From Anaspis maculata (taxonomy: Eukaryota; Arthropoda; Insecta; Coleoptera; Scraptiidae): a stretch of 64,000 nt of DNA. The stretch is from assembly GCA_949128115.1 (NCBI GenBank), contig OX421963.1:84949602-85013601 (forward strand), written 5' to 3'. Below the pieces are notes generated by a model, which made no database searches, was not told the origin of the DNA, and worked only from the letters and a program-made list of their open reading frames with translations. The translations under genes and the position numbers were made by a program. Shown here piece after piece: positions 23,716-36,700 of the stretch (position 1 is its first letter; every line of letters begins with the position of its first letter).

Positions 23716-26700
23716 GATACTGCATTTTGGAGTAGAGTAACGAGATTTTGCATGGCCGTATCTCATACCAAAACAAGCGATTTGACCCGCAGCACTCCAT
23801 ATTTTGTCCTTTAGGGGGCCCATGGGGGCCCTCCAAATTTTCAAGATTCAAAAACTTTCACAAAACGATCATTGAGTATCGTCATGTGTGCCATAGAAGA
23901 AGCTTACGAGTCTATTGAAAATGTTTTCATCAATTGTCGTCGTGTCCGTACCATTCCTCACACTTGAAAAAAAAATTCTTTGGCAGAGGTCAAAAAAACT
24001 GTTTCTATTTTTTCTTGTATGCCCGGAAACGTTAAATTCGTGTGTTTTGTTGCGTTCCCAACTAAGTCGCATTCTGTGAGTCTAATTATGAAGAAAATTT
24101 TTTTGAAGTGGTGTTTTCCAAAGAAGTGGTGACGTCTTCAGTACACCTTTCCCAAGAGCATTTTTTTCTACGTCCGCACTGGATATTCACTGAAAATGTT
24201 TGCAGGAATAGAGACCTCTAACTCTTTTATTGGTGATTTCTACGCTACATGACTCGAAAACGTTCAAGAAAGTCCAAAAAAAATTTTTTCTGCTGGGCCG
24301 TCAAATTTTTGGCCTGTTGATTTTTCAGTAGGGGAGACGGTCAGATAAATTTGATCTAGGTTAGGCGATTTGGTTTCAGCGGAAAATATACCTACTCATA
24401 CCTAAAGACTCTGCGTTTTGTAGTACTGCAATAAAACATGGCATGGAAGTATATCTTCCACTAAAATCAAACTGCCTGCGCCTGCAGATGCAGCCTGGAT
24501 TGAATATTGGTTCGCGTCTCTCCTACTGTAAAATCGAAATTCCGCAAGTTAGACGGCCCAGCAGAAAAAAAAATCTGTTTGGGCTTCGTTGAGTGTTTTA
24601 GAGTCATGTAGCGTCAAAATCACCAAGAAAAGAGTTTGAAGAAAATTGGAGTTGGGTTTTTCCTTCGAATGGTCGCTGGTTCGGGGAATCTTTCTTGCTC
24701 TTTAAAAGAGCACTGCTACTTCTTGCTGTTGTGTGTAACTTGCAATAAGAGGTGATTCTTTTTACAAGTTCACTACGTACTTTATTGAGCACAATTGTTA
24801 CAAATACATAATGCCGAAACAACGGAGCAAACAGGCCGCGATCCATCCCATATCGAGCGCTCTTGAACACTGATGAATCCTTTCCCTCTCTTTTACCATC
24901 GCACTCCTTCACAACCAGCGTATTATTGGTTGCCTACTTATAACAATCAAACTAAACATAACAGAGTTCGAGGTGTCTATTCCTGCAAAAATTACGAGTG
25001 ATATCCAGTGGGGACGTGGAAAAAAATGCTCTTGGGAAAGGTGTACTGAAGACGTCACCACTTCTTTGGAAAACACCACTTCAAAAAAAATTTCTCCATA
25101 ATTAGACTCACGGAATACGACTTAGTTGGGAACGCAACAAAACACATGAATTTATCGTTTCCGGGCATATAAGAAAAAATAAAAAAAATTTTTTTTTGAC
25201 CTCTGCCAAAGAATTTTTTTTCAAGTGTGAGGAATGGTACGGACACGACGACAATTGATGAAAACATTTTCAATAGACCCGTAAGCTTCTTCTATGGCAC
25301 ACATGACGATACTCAAGGATCGTTTTGTGAAAGTTCCTGCATCTTGAAAATTTGGAGGGCCCCCATGGGCCCTAGTGTGGTCCAAAAAAATTTGTTTTTC
25401 CATTTTTGATCGGGCCACCCTCCACTTTTGTTACACATACCCATAGTGATTTCCTGGTGAAATTTCAATTCTCTACCATGGCAGGAAGGGGGTGCTCATC
25501 AACCCTCTGATTTTGAAAACTAGATTTATTCGTAAAAGTCCGTAGCATCCAGATTTACCAAAAACATGAAGGAATATGTCAGTAATAATCTATTTAGCAC
25601 AATTTAAGAATTATACAAAAGAAAAATCAGATGAGAGTGAAATATTTATCGTTGAACTAATAGTGACACCTACCAAAAAAGCGGAGATGTTTCGCGGTAC
25701 GACTTGTTGATGTTGAAGCTGGATGTCGCAAAGTAAGGCCCAGTGTTTCCATCTCTGGTTAACTTCAACCAAAAGGTCAATGTCATAACTGTCATATCAA
25801 CATAGCTGGAACATTGGTATCTTTGGCAATTAACCTCAAGTTGACCTCTGGATAGAGTTATTATCCTGAGACGGAAATACTGAGTCCAAAAATAGTTTTG
25901 CAATCTCAAGGACTGCGGAAACCTTGAGAGATTTCATCTTTGGGAGAACATCAAACATGTTACTGATTTTGAATATTAGTATCTACTTCCTAAGACATTT
26001 CTTCTAAATATGGATCAACATCCATGATTACCTTCAAGGCAAAGACTGAGTTATAAAATTCACGGGTGGTGAACGATACTGCTGGAAGGGGTGTCCAATT
26101 GTTCGAGAAATACAACTAACTACTGACCAATGACAAGAATGAAAAGATGTTTTTGTTGCATATGATAGAAACCAATTGAAAAATGGTGCCATTTGGACGA
26201 CCAAAAATGTTTGATCAACGTAGTCTAAAGCAAAATCATACATGTTAGTTGAACATTACAATTTCGCTTCATTTTACTTTTTCTTTCACATAATTCTTTA
26301 TTTAGAAGTACACCAGATGAACAATAATCCATATATTACTTCGTATTTGTTTAATCTAGATGCTACAAACTCCTACGGATAAATCTGGGATATTCAAATT
26401 TTGAGGGTTGATGAGCACCCCTTTCCTGCCATGGTAGAAAATTGAAATTTCACCAGGAAATCACTATTAGTACAGGAAAAATAGTGAAAAAATCGACAAA
26501 ACCTCGGAATAAATATGGACGTCATGAAAATTTGATATTCTGTTCAGAATTGAGTGCTCTACAACATATCCAAAATCGCCAAAAATCGCACCCGGGGGTT
26601 TTGACTTATTGGAGGGGGGGTAAAAAATTGCAACTTAAAATGGAGGGGATGAAACCCGTCAATCCATTGAAAGCAAATACGTTATAATTCGACGCATCAT

Positions 26701-28299
26701 ATCCCGCTGATACCATTTTGGCACAAAAAATGTCGATCAATGTTAAAGGGGGGTCGTGGGGAGGCCAAGCTCTGCCAGGTGGTCCATTTTGTTTTTCTGG
26801 CCATGTAGAACCGATCACTACAAATTTGGTATCTTTTCTGACTAAATTCAATCTCCTAAACTCGAATTTGATGTGTCAATTTGGATGAAAACAAGTTTGA
26901 ACAAGTTAACTTGGGAAAACTTGTTTTTTCTTTGACAATTTTGACGATTTTTTTTTTCACTGTTAGAGGTGTTTATCTTCAAAAATATTTCAGGGGCGAT
27001 TAGATTAAAGTGTATTTTTCACGAGAATCATCCACTCGATATACAATTTTGTTTCTCGATTAAAAAAAATCGATTTGAACTTGAGCCGGCGCGGCGCGTC
27101 GTCTACTACTGACCAGAACACTACAGCATGCACCTTCAAATGAAAATACCTCAAACTATCAGAGAAATAACAACTCATCTTTGAAAATTGGAGGATCTGT
27201 CCAGAATTGAATTCCGTATAACATAAACAAAATCGCCATGAATCGCACTGCACGGTTTTAGGTTATTTGAGGGGAGAGGTAACAGTTCATAGAGTATGAA
27301 TCTTGCCAAAATGTTATCCTCCTCTTCGAATAACTAAAAATCCTGCATTGCGATTCAAGGCGATTTTGTTCATGTTACAGGAAATTCAATTCTGCACAGA
27401 TTCTCAAATTTTCAAAGATAAGTTGTTATTTCTTCAATAGTTTGAGGTGTTTTCATTTAAAGGTGCATGCTGTAGTGTTCTGGTCAGTAGAAGACGAAGC
27501 GCCGCGCCGGCTCAAGTTCAAATCGATTTTTTAAACTCTAGAAACCAAACTATACATCGAGTGGATGATTTTCGTGAAGAATACACTTCAATTTATTGGT
27601 CCCTGAAAATTTTCTGAAGATGAACACCCCCAACAGTGAAAAAAAAATCGTCAAAACTGTCAAAGAAAAAACAAGTTTTCTCAAGTTAACTTGTTCGAAC
27701 TTGTTTCCATCCAAATTTACACATCGGAATCGAGTTCAGGAGATTGAATTAAGTCGGAAAAGATACCAAACTTGTCGTGATCGGTTCTACATGGCCAGAA
27801 AAACAAAATGGACCACCTAGCAGAGCTTCGCCCCCCCACTACTCCCCTTTAACAATGATGTACACTTTTTGTGCCAAAATGGTATCAACGGGATATAATA
27901 CATCGAACTATGATGTATTTGCATCCAATGGATTGACGGGTTCCATCTCCTCCATTTTTAGCTGCGATTTTTTACCCTCCCTCCAATAACTCAAAACCCC
28001 CGGGTGCGATTTTTGGCGATTTTGGATATGTTGTAGAGCAATCAATTCTGAACAAAATATCAAATTTTCAGGACGTCCATATTTTTTCCGAGGTTGAAAT
28101 CTATCTTTCTTGTACTATATGGGTATGTGTATCAAAAGTGGAGGGTGGCCCGATCAAAAATTGAAAAACGATTTTTTTTTGGACCACACTAATGGGCCCC
28201 CTAAGGGACGAAATATGGAGTGCTGCGGGTCAAATCGCTTGTTTTAGTATAAGGTACGCCCATGCAAAATCTCGTTACTCTACTCTGAAATGCAGTATC
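23716..28299. mobile_element. 4.6-kb nested palindromic element
   Basis: The outermost arms begin at 23716 (GATACTGCATTTTGGAGTAG) and end inverted at 28299, and both contain GACCCGCAGCACTCCATAT. Inside are at least two further palindromes. One is at 23829-24310 against 24540-25378, with a 330-bp interruption at about 24640-24968. The other is a large one centred near 27290, with arms about 26480-27280 and 27300-28110. A flanking module containing GGCCACCCTCCACTTTTG occurs at about 25410 and inverted at about 28145. A D-type module (GGTGCTCATCAACCCTC) is inverted between about 25490 and 26410. No transposase is visible. The layout is best read as one foldback element into which other foldbacks inserted. 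Confidence 0.7.
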
Positions 28300-28331
28300 A
28301 TTTTGCGGATTGGCAGGAAGCAGATGTTGAG

Positions 28332-28662
28332 AATGGAGTATTATACTAAAAAATTTTTTTGATTGAAATGGAAACTACATTGAAAAATAATTGACCCGTG
28401 TTTTTTTATTCAGTCGAAAACCGTACCGTTTGGGCGCAATAAAGAAATAACATCAACTAGTTCTGACGTCACAGCGAGTCACCGCCTATACTGCCTGTGT
28501 AAATGACGTCAGAAATAGGCAGAATATAGGAATTTCTTTTATTTATTGCGGCCAAACAATACGATTTTTGGCTGAAAAAAAAAATACGGGTCAGTTATTT
28601 TTCAATATAGTTTCTGATTCCATCGAAAAAAAGAAAATTTTTCAAAAGTATAATACTCTATT
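28332..28662. mobile_element. 331-bp MITE
   Basis: Terminal inverted repeats AATGGAGTATTATACT and AGTATAATACTCTATT bound a sequence with long complementary arms (CGTACCGTTTGGGCGCAATAA against TTATTGCGGCCAAACAATACG). No coding content. It cuts into the 3' side of the LINE remnant that follows. The same terminal sequence occurs at 7034 and 9637. Confidence 0.7.
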
Positions 28663-29586
28663 AAGGAACTCGGACAACCTCCAGTAGAAGATCTTCTCAG
28701 AGATTTTTGAAAAAGCCGTCAACAACGCTATTGGCCTGTAGTTGGAAATCATATTCTTCTCACCCTTCTTATACACTGTTACAATATGTGCAATCTTTAA
28801 GATGGACGGGAAAACGCCCGTCTCAAAAGTAGAATTGAGCCGTCCAAAGCCAGAATGGTGGAAGTCATGAAACATCATTTTGAGATATGGCTCTGAGAAG
28901 TTAGAAGATCCAATTTGAATGTACAGCGAGGCAAAGAAGTGGAGGCGTGTGATTTTTTTGCAAAAAGTGCTGCGTTTTCTATTCTTAGCCTCAAAAATAG
29001 AGCAAGAGAAGAAGATTCTGAGTATGTCAAAAATCGAAAAACTCAAAATCGTGGCTTACACCACTGTGGTTTTCATGGGCTCCATTGATGATGGAGGCCA
29101 ACGGAGACGAAATGAGGCGCGAGACGTGAGCCAGGAGCGAGCCCGGAATCTCATCCGACCCACAAGCATCCTTCCTGACAACCTCCATGACAGCTCGCTC
29201 AATCTCCAGCTCTAACACAGGGAAAAGGAACATCGAGCCGGAGTCCGAACTATCAACACAGAAACGGAGCCAGACGGAACGATACCACTCCCGGAGCTTG
29301 CAGAAAGGAAATCAAGAAAGTGGCCATTGAACGCTTCAGCCGCCTCCTGGGAACCATTGTGTAGATCCCCTCTCTTAGGAGCCCCACAGCTCTCACCGAT
29401 GATTCGCCATGCCTCCCTCGAAAACCTGGCAGAAGTTCGAAGTCAAGCCTCCTAGTGCCCCCCTTTGCGCGGCCAATATGGCCCTAATGATAACCCTTCA
29501 AAATCTTATATTTCACCAGCAGATCCGGATCATTTGTTCGCTCACACTCCCTGTAGGTAGATGTTCCGAACAAAGTGTCCCCGGAG
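28663..29586 (-). pseudogene. LINE reverse transcriptase remnant
   Basis: Minus-strand frames from 29233 to 29027 and then 29046 to 28663 match the fingers and palm start of a non-LTR reverse transcriptase: ERAVMEVVRKDACGSDEIPG and then YKKGEKNMISNYRPIALLTA. A frame change lies between them, near 29040. Further upstream sequence to 29586 reads in several frames. The catalytic (F/Y)ADD region is missing, cut off at the MITE at 28662. It is a different lineage from the LINE at 33605-37443, which has NYRPISLISNFAKIF at this site. Confidence 0.7.
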
Positions 29587-30387
29587 CAGGGCTGGGCAAA
29601 ATACATCGAAAAATGTATTTAAATACAAAATACAAAATACACGATCCAAGATAGTTGAAATACAAAATACAAACTACCTCTTGAAATGTCTTCAAAATAC
29701 AAAATACGTATTTTGGAAAACCAAGAAATTCCAAAATACAAAATACAACCAAGGTATTTCAAAATACAAAATACAAAATACATACGTATTTTAACAATTT
29801 TGTTGAAAAAACGGAAAATGCAGGTATTCCAATGATTTAGTCGCAACAATAAGTAGGTAAATTGTTATGAACGATAAAAAGACAAATAAAACAAACATGA
29901 AGTAAAGAAAACTTAATATTCAAACCTATTTTCAAGTTCATTTTTCAATTTTTCAATGTCACAAATCTTGCTTCCTTTGAGGACAACCAGCTTTTCCAAA
30001 ATATTGTCCGACATCCGACATGGAACCTCTCGTGGCTGACACAGGATGCACCCACCAGTAAAACGTAAAAAAAGTAATCGAACTATTATCATCGATCCCA
30101 GATAGTGTGCAAAAGCAAGAAATGGAAATGGGGTGAAGTATAATATTATCAAAACAATCTAAGCCCAAACAGACTACAGAGCGTGGGAAACAGATGTATT
30201 TTTGTATTTTGAAAATCAAAATATGTTCCCAAAAAATGTATTTTAAATACAAAATACAAAATACTATCCGCCTGAACTATTCCAAAATACATAATACAAA
30301 TACTTTTCATTCGAATGTATTTAAATACAGAATACAGAATACTCAAATGTATTTCAAATACGTATTTCAAATACTTGTCCAGCCCTG
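29587..30387. mobile_element. hAT-like element rich in AAATAC words
   Basis: It begins CAGGGCTGGGCAAAATAC and ends GTATTTCAAATACTTGTCCAGCCCTG-like (split here: GTATTTCAAATAC, then TTGTCCAGCCCTG). These are the CAGGG...CCCTG termini usual for hAT elements. Both ends are packed with AAATACAAAATAC motifs, largely inverted with respect to each other, enclosing about 300 bp of other sequence. The eight bases on each side do not match, so no target duplication is visible. No transposase. It interrupts or borders the LINE remnant. Confidence 0.6.
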
Positions 30388-30725
30388 AGTGTGGTCATCC
30401 CACAGCTTTATCAAAAATACTACATGATACCTACTACTATTCCGTCAAATATTCACGGAAGAATCAGGCAAATTGGGCTGGTCCGGTCTTTTTGCTTATG
30501 ATATACCTACTTATCTCTGAGCAACTGCGGCGATACCTTTGAAACACCTAGTGGGAGTTAATTCTCCTAATCAATATTGCAAATAAATATTTCATGTCTA
30601 TCTTTAATCATTGAAATATGTAACTACACAGCGTTCCTACTTGACCCATTCGTAATCTATACTCATTGTCATGCAACGACCCTTCAAAGAATATTCATTA
30701 CACACCTACCCCAGTTTCTTCCACA
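30388..30725. other. 5' flank of the first clustered GR gene
   Basis: 338 bp between the hAT-like element and the receptor start codon. It should hold the promoter and 5' UTR, but no TATA box or initiator stands out. Confidence 0.4.
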
Positions 30726-33700
30726 ATGTCCACCGGAAACTGTTTCAGTGCAGGATTCGTGCGGATTTTCAAAATTTTCGGCTTTTTGGGCCTCGCTCCG
30801 TACAAGTTGACCTCGAACGTGTGTCGAAAAAACACGAAAAATCTCACCTGTTCAGTGCTAGCTCTCGTGCTAATCCCGGGACCGTACTTGTATCTTTCTC
30901 TAAAATACGAAGAACGTTACGAATCCATCGACAGCTTCATAATCAACGGTTTCAAATTTTTGGCATTCACCACGTTCACAGCCTGCACTTGCTTGATTTT
31001 TATCACGGCGATGATCCGAAGAGACCGGATTGTGGACATGTTGAACGATTTGGTCAACTTGGACATGAATGCTTCAACAATCTATTGTTTGGATACGAAA
31101 CAAGTCATCGTCTGTTCAGTGTGGATTGGCTGTGCTCTGGCTGAATGTTCCGTTACTTGTTTCCAACGTTATGGATATAAAATGCCTTCGGATGTGCTGG
31201 TGTATTTGGGAGCGATTGGAATAAACGCTGTGAGGCTATTTTTCTTGTGGCAGTACGCACTGTTGCATTACATGCTCAAGGTAAATTTCCGAGCACTTGG
31301 TTTGAAACTGGAAGAAAATAATGACCGAGTGAATAAAGTCGTAAGACCTAAACCCGTTTTGGATGTTGCTCGAAAATTCTACAAGAAACTTCGGACATTG
31401 AGCCAAGTGATGGATGTTTTTTCGCCGATAATCATCTTTGAAATTGGGTCGGCAATCCTTTGGGCCATAATCGTTTTGTATGCAATGATCACAACCGCAG
31501 TCAAAGGCTATGCGTCAGGACTCAACGTGATCCTCGATATATTTTCATTGGTTTTCGAGCTTGCAGGGATCTTGGTAATAGTTTATGCTTGCTCCAGCAC
31601 TAAAAACGAGGTGAGATTTTTCACACGTGGGTATTTCGTCTCGTCGCAAATTTGGTTTATTTCCAGGCTTTGAGGATTCCTGAAATACTGCATAAATTCG
31701 AAGACAGATTTGAAGAGTCGAAGGTGAGTTTTTGCCGCTCGAATGTAGATGGCGGCACTTTTCTATGCGACGTCTTTGTGCCCCGCAACACTTACGTAAT
31801 CCGTTCCTGAATCCTCCCTGAAATTTGATTTTTTTACAGGTTTCCAACTTCTCGTTGCTGCTAATCCACGAGCAAGTAGTGTTCACAGCTTGTGGGTTGT
31901 TTGAAATTGATGGGAAGTTTCTTAATTCGGTAGGCCATTGGATTTTGACCAGGAGATATTTTATTACTGAGCGATATTTTGGGAAAACTTCTTCCAGGTA
32001 TCTCTCCGTATGTCACAAAAAAGTTCCACGGATTCCCAGCTTATACAGGGTGATTCAAAAATGGCGCATTTCCTTTCGGGCACGTTATAGTGGACGTTAA
32101 CGGAGCATGGGAAAAATAATGAAAAAAATTAATCGGCTTCGATTTACAAGTTATTAACGAAAACAAATCTTTCCAATCTGGCAGCATCGCATCAGTACCT
32201 ACCTGGCACCTTTAGATCAAAGAGGTACATTACAATAGCATTATTGTATTGTTACCCTAGAAACTCCGTAGAACCTGCCAGACCATACTAAACATACTTG
32301 CCAAATGTATTTTCACGGCACTTTTGAGGTGAAAGGCGAATTTTGAAATTTGAAAATACGACTCAAATCTCAATTGCAAGAGAAATTTCCAATCGGGAAC
32401 TACTAACAACATGCGACTCTTCGCAAGTAACAATGCTTTGCTTTAAAATCATGCTAACTGAAGAAGTTAAATTCTCAACTTCACCTCTTCATAACTCGAA
32501 GGATAAATGAGCCAATTTTTTTTTACTATTTTTACCGTGCTCCCTCAACGTCTCCCACAACGTACACGGGAGGAAATGCGCCATTTTTGAATCACCCTGT
32601 ATATGCATCAGGGGTCTGGAAAATATGAATATCATCAATTTTTTTTATCATAGCTAAAGCACCAGAGCCAATCCCGAAGCGCATACTATTGTGTATTAGC
32701 AGGAAGTGACTCTTGCGCTCGGAAGCGCGGTTTGTATTTCTTTATAAAGATTTTTCTTCTACAACTTTGCTATTTTGCAAGTTCTTATATAATTACCGTT
32801 ATCTTTACGTTGCGGAGAAAAAAAAGTGTAAATTTTCATGGTTCTTTTGTTCAAGTGCTGCGAGAACAAGTCCGTTCCCTCTGAAAGGTGGGAGCTGAGA
32901 TTTAGTGGAATCTTTTTTTCGGAGGGGGGTCAGAAGACCTCCACAGCATATTCCCAAAGTTTCGCTTATTAATACCTACATGATTATCGATGTCAATAGT
33001 TTGAGCCAAGGCAAGGGGTTGATTTCCCCGGAATTCAGTGTACATTTCATTTCGGAAATCACCAGAAATCCCGGAAGTCTTTTGGAAATCACCTGAAATC
33101 CCGGAACTCTTTCGGAAATCACCAAAATTCACGGAATTCTTTCGGAAATCACAGCACCGGAATTCCCGGAAGTCTTTCGGAAATCACTGGAATCCCCGGA
33201 AATCTTTCGGAAGTCATCGGAATTCCCGGATTTCCTCCGAAAATCACCGGAATTCCCAAAAATCTTTCGGAAATCACCGGGATTCCCGGAAGTCTTTCGG
33301 AAATCACCGGAATTCCCGGAAATCACCGGAGTATTTGCTCAAGATTTAATCCACTTCCTTTTTGGTCTGTCCGCATTCATTTTCAACTTTATATACGCAT
33401 GTAGAGCCGAATTATAAATTTAAAAATCGCATCTCTCCGTTGTGGGTGTCAATTTTACTTGTTTCCGGGAATTCAGAGCAAAGAAGAGGACCGAAAAGGG
33501 GTTTTCGCGGTTCTTTCAGCCTAGTTTGAAGCGGGGATGGAGGCACCCTACGCGTCTCTAGTATTTCACTTATTTTCTGGGATGCCCAACAGCCAATTTT
33601 CAAGATGGCGTCGCAAGTTGATACTCCTGCATTTGCTACTCTTTTAAAACGCCTAAGCAAGGAAGATCTGATGTCGATAATCTTGTCAAAGGGTGTCGGC

Positions 33701-36700
33701 TTTGATTCTCCTACTGGAATGAGTGTGAGTTACTTCGATAAACTAAAAGCCCTTGTACAGGCCCACTTCGCCCACGCAGAGCCGATTGAGGTTGAATCTC
33801 CTCCACTTGAATCTTCCAGCGACGTAAGAGAAAACGTACTCTTGACGCAGATGGTCCAGCAGCTGCAGGACAGAGTCGAAGAACAGAAGTCCATGCTTCA
33901 GATTCTGCGAGGGAACTACTTGGATTCGCCGGCTGTGGGTGTATCTGGAAGTAACACCACGGATATCGCGCCCGTCAATCGAGCCCCACTAGTCGAACTA
34001 TCCAGACGTGTACCTATAACGAATGCGACTGTTGTCGCTGATCAATTGACGAAACGGTTCACTGCTCCCGATAAACAGCCGAAGAAAGCCGCAATTGTTG
34101 GGAATGGTGTGGTTGACACAGGTGCTGATCCGAGTGCCACCTTTGCCGCGGCTGCCCGCAGAGTCTGGTTGTGCGTGGGTAGGGTGGATAAAGCAACTAA
34201 AGCCTCTCAGATCGAACTCTACCTAAGGAAGAAATTCGAGGGTAGTCTATTTGTCGTCGAGCCTCTGCCTGTCCGTGATGATGCCGCCAGTGTGGCATTT
34301 AAGGTGGGAGCCGACACTGCTCTCAAGGAAGAATTATACAAGAGCTCGAACTGGCCCCCGAACGTTGTGATTAAAAGATTCACTTTCTTTCGTAACACCA
34401 GCGCCGGTGGCGCAGCAAAATTTTAACGAATTCGACGGTGAACCTGCACCTAGAGTGAGGCCCAGCTGTAGCGGCAGTGCACTTGAGCACGATGTATGCA
34501 TATATTATCAAAACGTCCGAGGATTACGCACAAAAACCTCCACATTCTTTAACAACATTGCTGCCGCTCAACATGACATTGTGGCGGTGACTGAGACATG
34601 GGCCACTCCTGACATGGTTAACTTTGAACTATTTCCAACACATTACACGGTTAATCGTAGTGACAGATCTGCTCCTGGCTTGTCGCGCGGTGGCGGTGTG
34701 TTGTTGGCCACTGTGAACACAATCAGAACCGTGGCTTTGGATCTGCAAAACATCAATAAATGTGTGCCTCTTATCAATGTTGTGGGTTCCAGATTGACTT
34801 TTTCTAATCATGTTATTGTTTATGTTTTTGTACTCTATATATCGCCGTCGGTTTCTTTTGACCAGTATGCATTGTTTTTAGATTTGTTTACTTCTTTGGA
34901 CTGCGTCTTTAGTGGCCGAGTGATTGTGATTGGCGATTTCAATGTTCCTTTATTTTCCACCCTAAATGAGGGTGATCGATTCTCTGGGCTTCTGAGTGAC
35001 TCCCTGCATTTGTTGAACGCGAATCAGTACAATCAGGTTTTAAACTCACATGGACGACTCCTGGACCTTGTCCTTGCTACGTTTGAATGCCATGTATTGA
35101 GGGAATATGACCCCATACTTGATGAAGATGCTCACCACCCGGCATTATCCGTTTCGTTTCTTATTCCAGGACGACCTCACTTGCTCCGCGACCGCTTGAA
35201 TGATAAAGTGTACAATTTCAAAAAGGCCAACTTTCCTCTTCTTTACGAAACTTTGTGCTCGACTGACTGGAGCAGTCTTTATGCCATTCAACATGATGTC
35301 GATTCGGCCTGCTCTGAGTTTTACAAAACTCTGGATTCTATCTTTCAGAGAACGGTTCCATATTTCAGGCCGGCTAAGGGGAAAAGGTCACATCCACAAT
35401 GGTTTACCGGTGAGGTGGTGGGCCTGTTGCGCCGCAAGGAAAGGGCACATAAGATGTATAAAAAACACCGTACTTCATTCTATTTGGAGAAGTTTAAAAG
35501 CATTAGGACCTCCGCCAGGGCCATGATTCGGCGCGACTATCGGGACTTTATGCGGGAGACAGCTGCTCATATTACACTGGACCCTCGTAAATTCTGGTCC
35601 TTTGTTCGTGGTAAGAAGGGTGGGTCCAGTGTTCCTGGGTTCATGAGAGATTCTGGTGGGGTCGAGTATGATAATCCTGAGTCCATAGCTGAAGCTTTTG
35701 CTGAATATTTCAAAAGTGTTTACACCTTACCTACCTTCAACAGTCAAGTTCCGCTGTCTACTTCTGAGCGTGCGTCTCTGGATGATATCACTGCTGGGCT
35801 GGTGTCTAGGGATGACGTTGTGGCGGCTGCCGGAGGGATTGGGAACAGTATGACTTCGGGTGAGGACATGATGCCCGGTTTCCTGGTCCGCGACTGTGCT
35901 TGTGTCCTTGCCGATCCTTTGAGATTCATCTTCAATCTAATCCTGACTACCTTAGCGTACCCCAAGACTTGGAAAAGGACCAAGGTCTGTCCGGTGTTGA
36001 AGAGGGGCGATCCTTCAGTCCTTAACAACTACCGTCCAATATCGCTGATTTCCAACTTCGCCAAGATTTTTGACACTATCCTCTACAATCAAATCTATCC
36101 ACAGGTGAAAAAACATATCTCTCCCTTCCAACACGGTTTCATGGAGGGAAGATCCACAATTACAAATCTGGCGTGTTTCTCGCAGTTCGTATCCGAGACT
36201 TTGGACTCCCGAGGCCAGGTTGACGTGGTGTATACAGACATTTCTAAAGCATTCGATCAATTAGATCTCAACTTATTGATGCACAAGCTAGACAGACTTG
36301 AGTTTTCACCATCTGTTGCTTTTGTTTCGTTCTTACCTCTTTGACCGAGTTCAGCGTGTCACGTGTCACTTTACTAGTTCCAGTTCATATATATCAACTT
36401 CTGGGGTTGCTCAGGGGGCTAAGTGGGGTCCATTGTTGTTTTTAATTTACATCAACGATATAGACATGTCGATCGACTGTAACAAGTTACTGTTTGCTGA
36501 CGATCTAAAGATATATTCCAGAGTCGATGCGGTTCTTGATTGTGTCAGGCTTCAGCGATGCGTTGATTCCGTATCGGAATGGTGTCGCCAGAACGGTTTG
36601 TCTTTGAATGATGACAAATGCATGATTGCAACTTATACCAGGAAAGTTGACCCGATTCCTTTCGATTATGCGGTTGGTCCGGTGCTTCTTAGGCGTAGCG

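Noticed and set aside
25670..26243. Two minus-strand frames (79 and 69 residues) that look slightly protein-like
   Set aside because: There is no recognisable domain, no convincing splice sites joining them, and they lie within nested repeats.
33038..33349. Frames rich in FRKSPEIP or SGDFRKTSGN units
   Set aside because: They are produced by the minisatellite on both strands.
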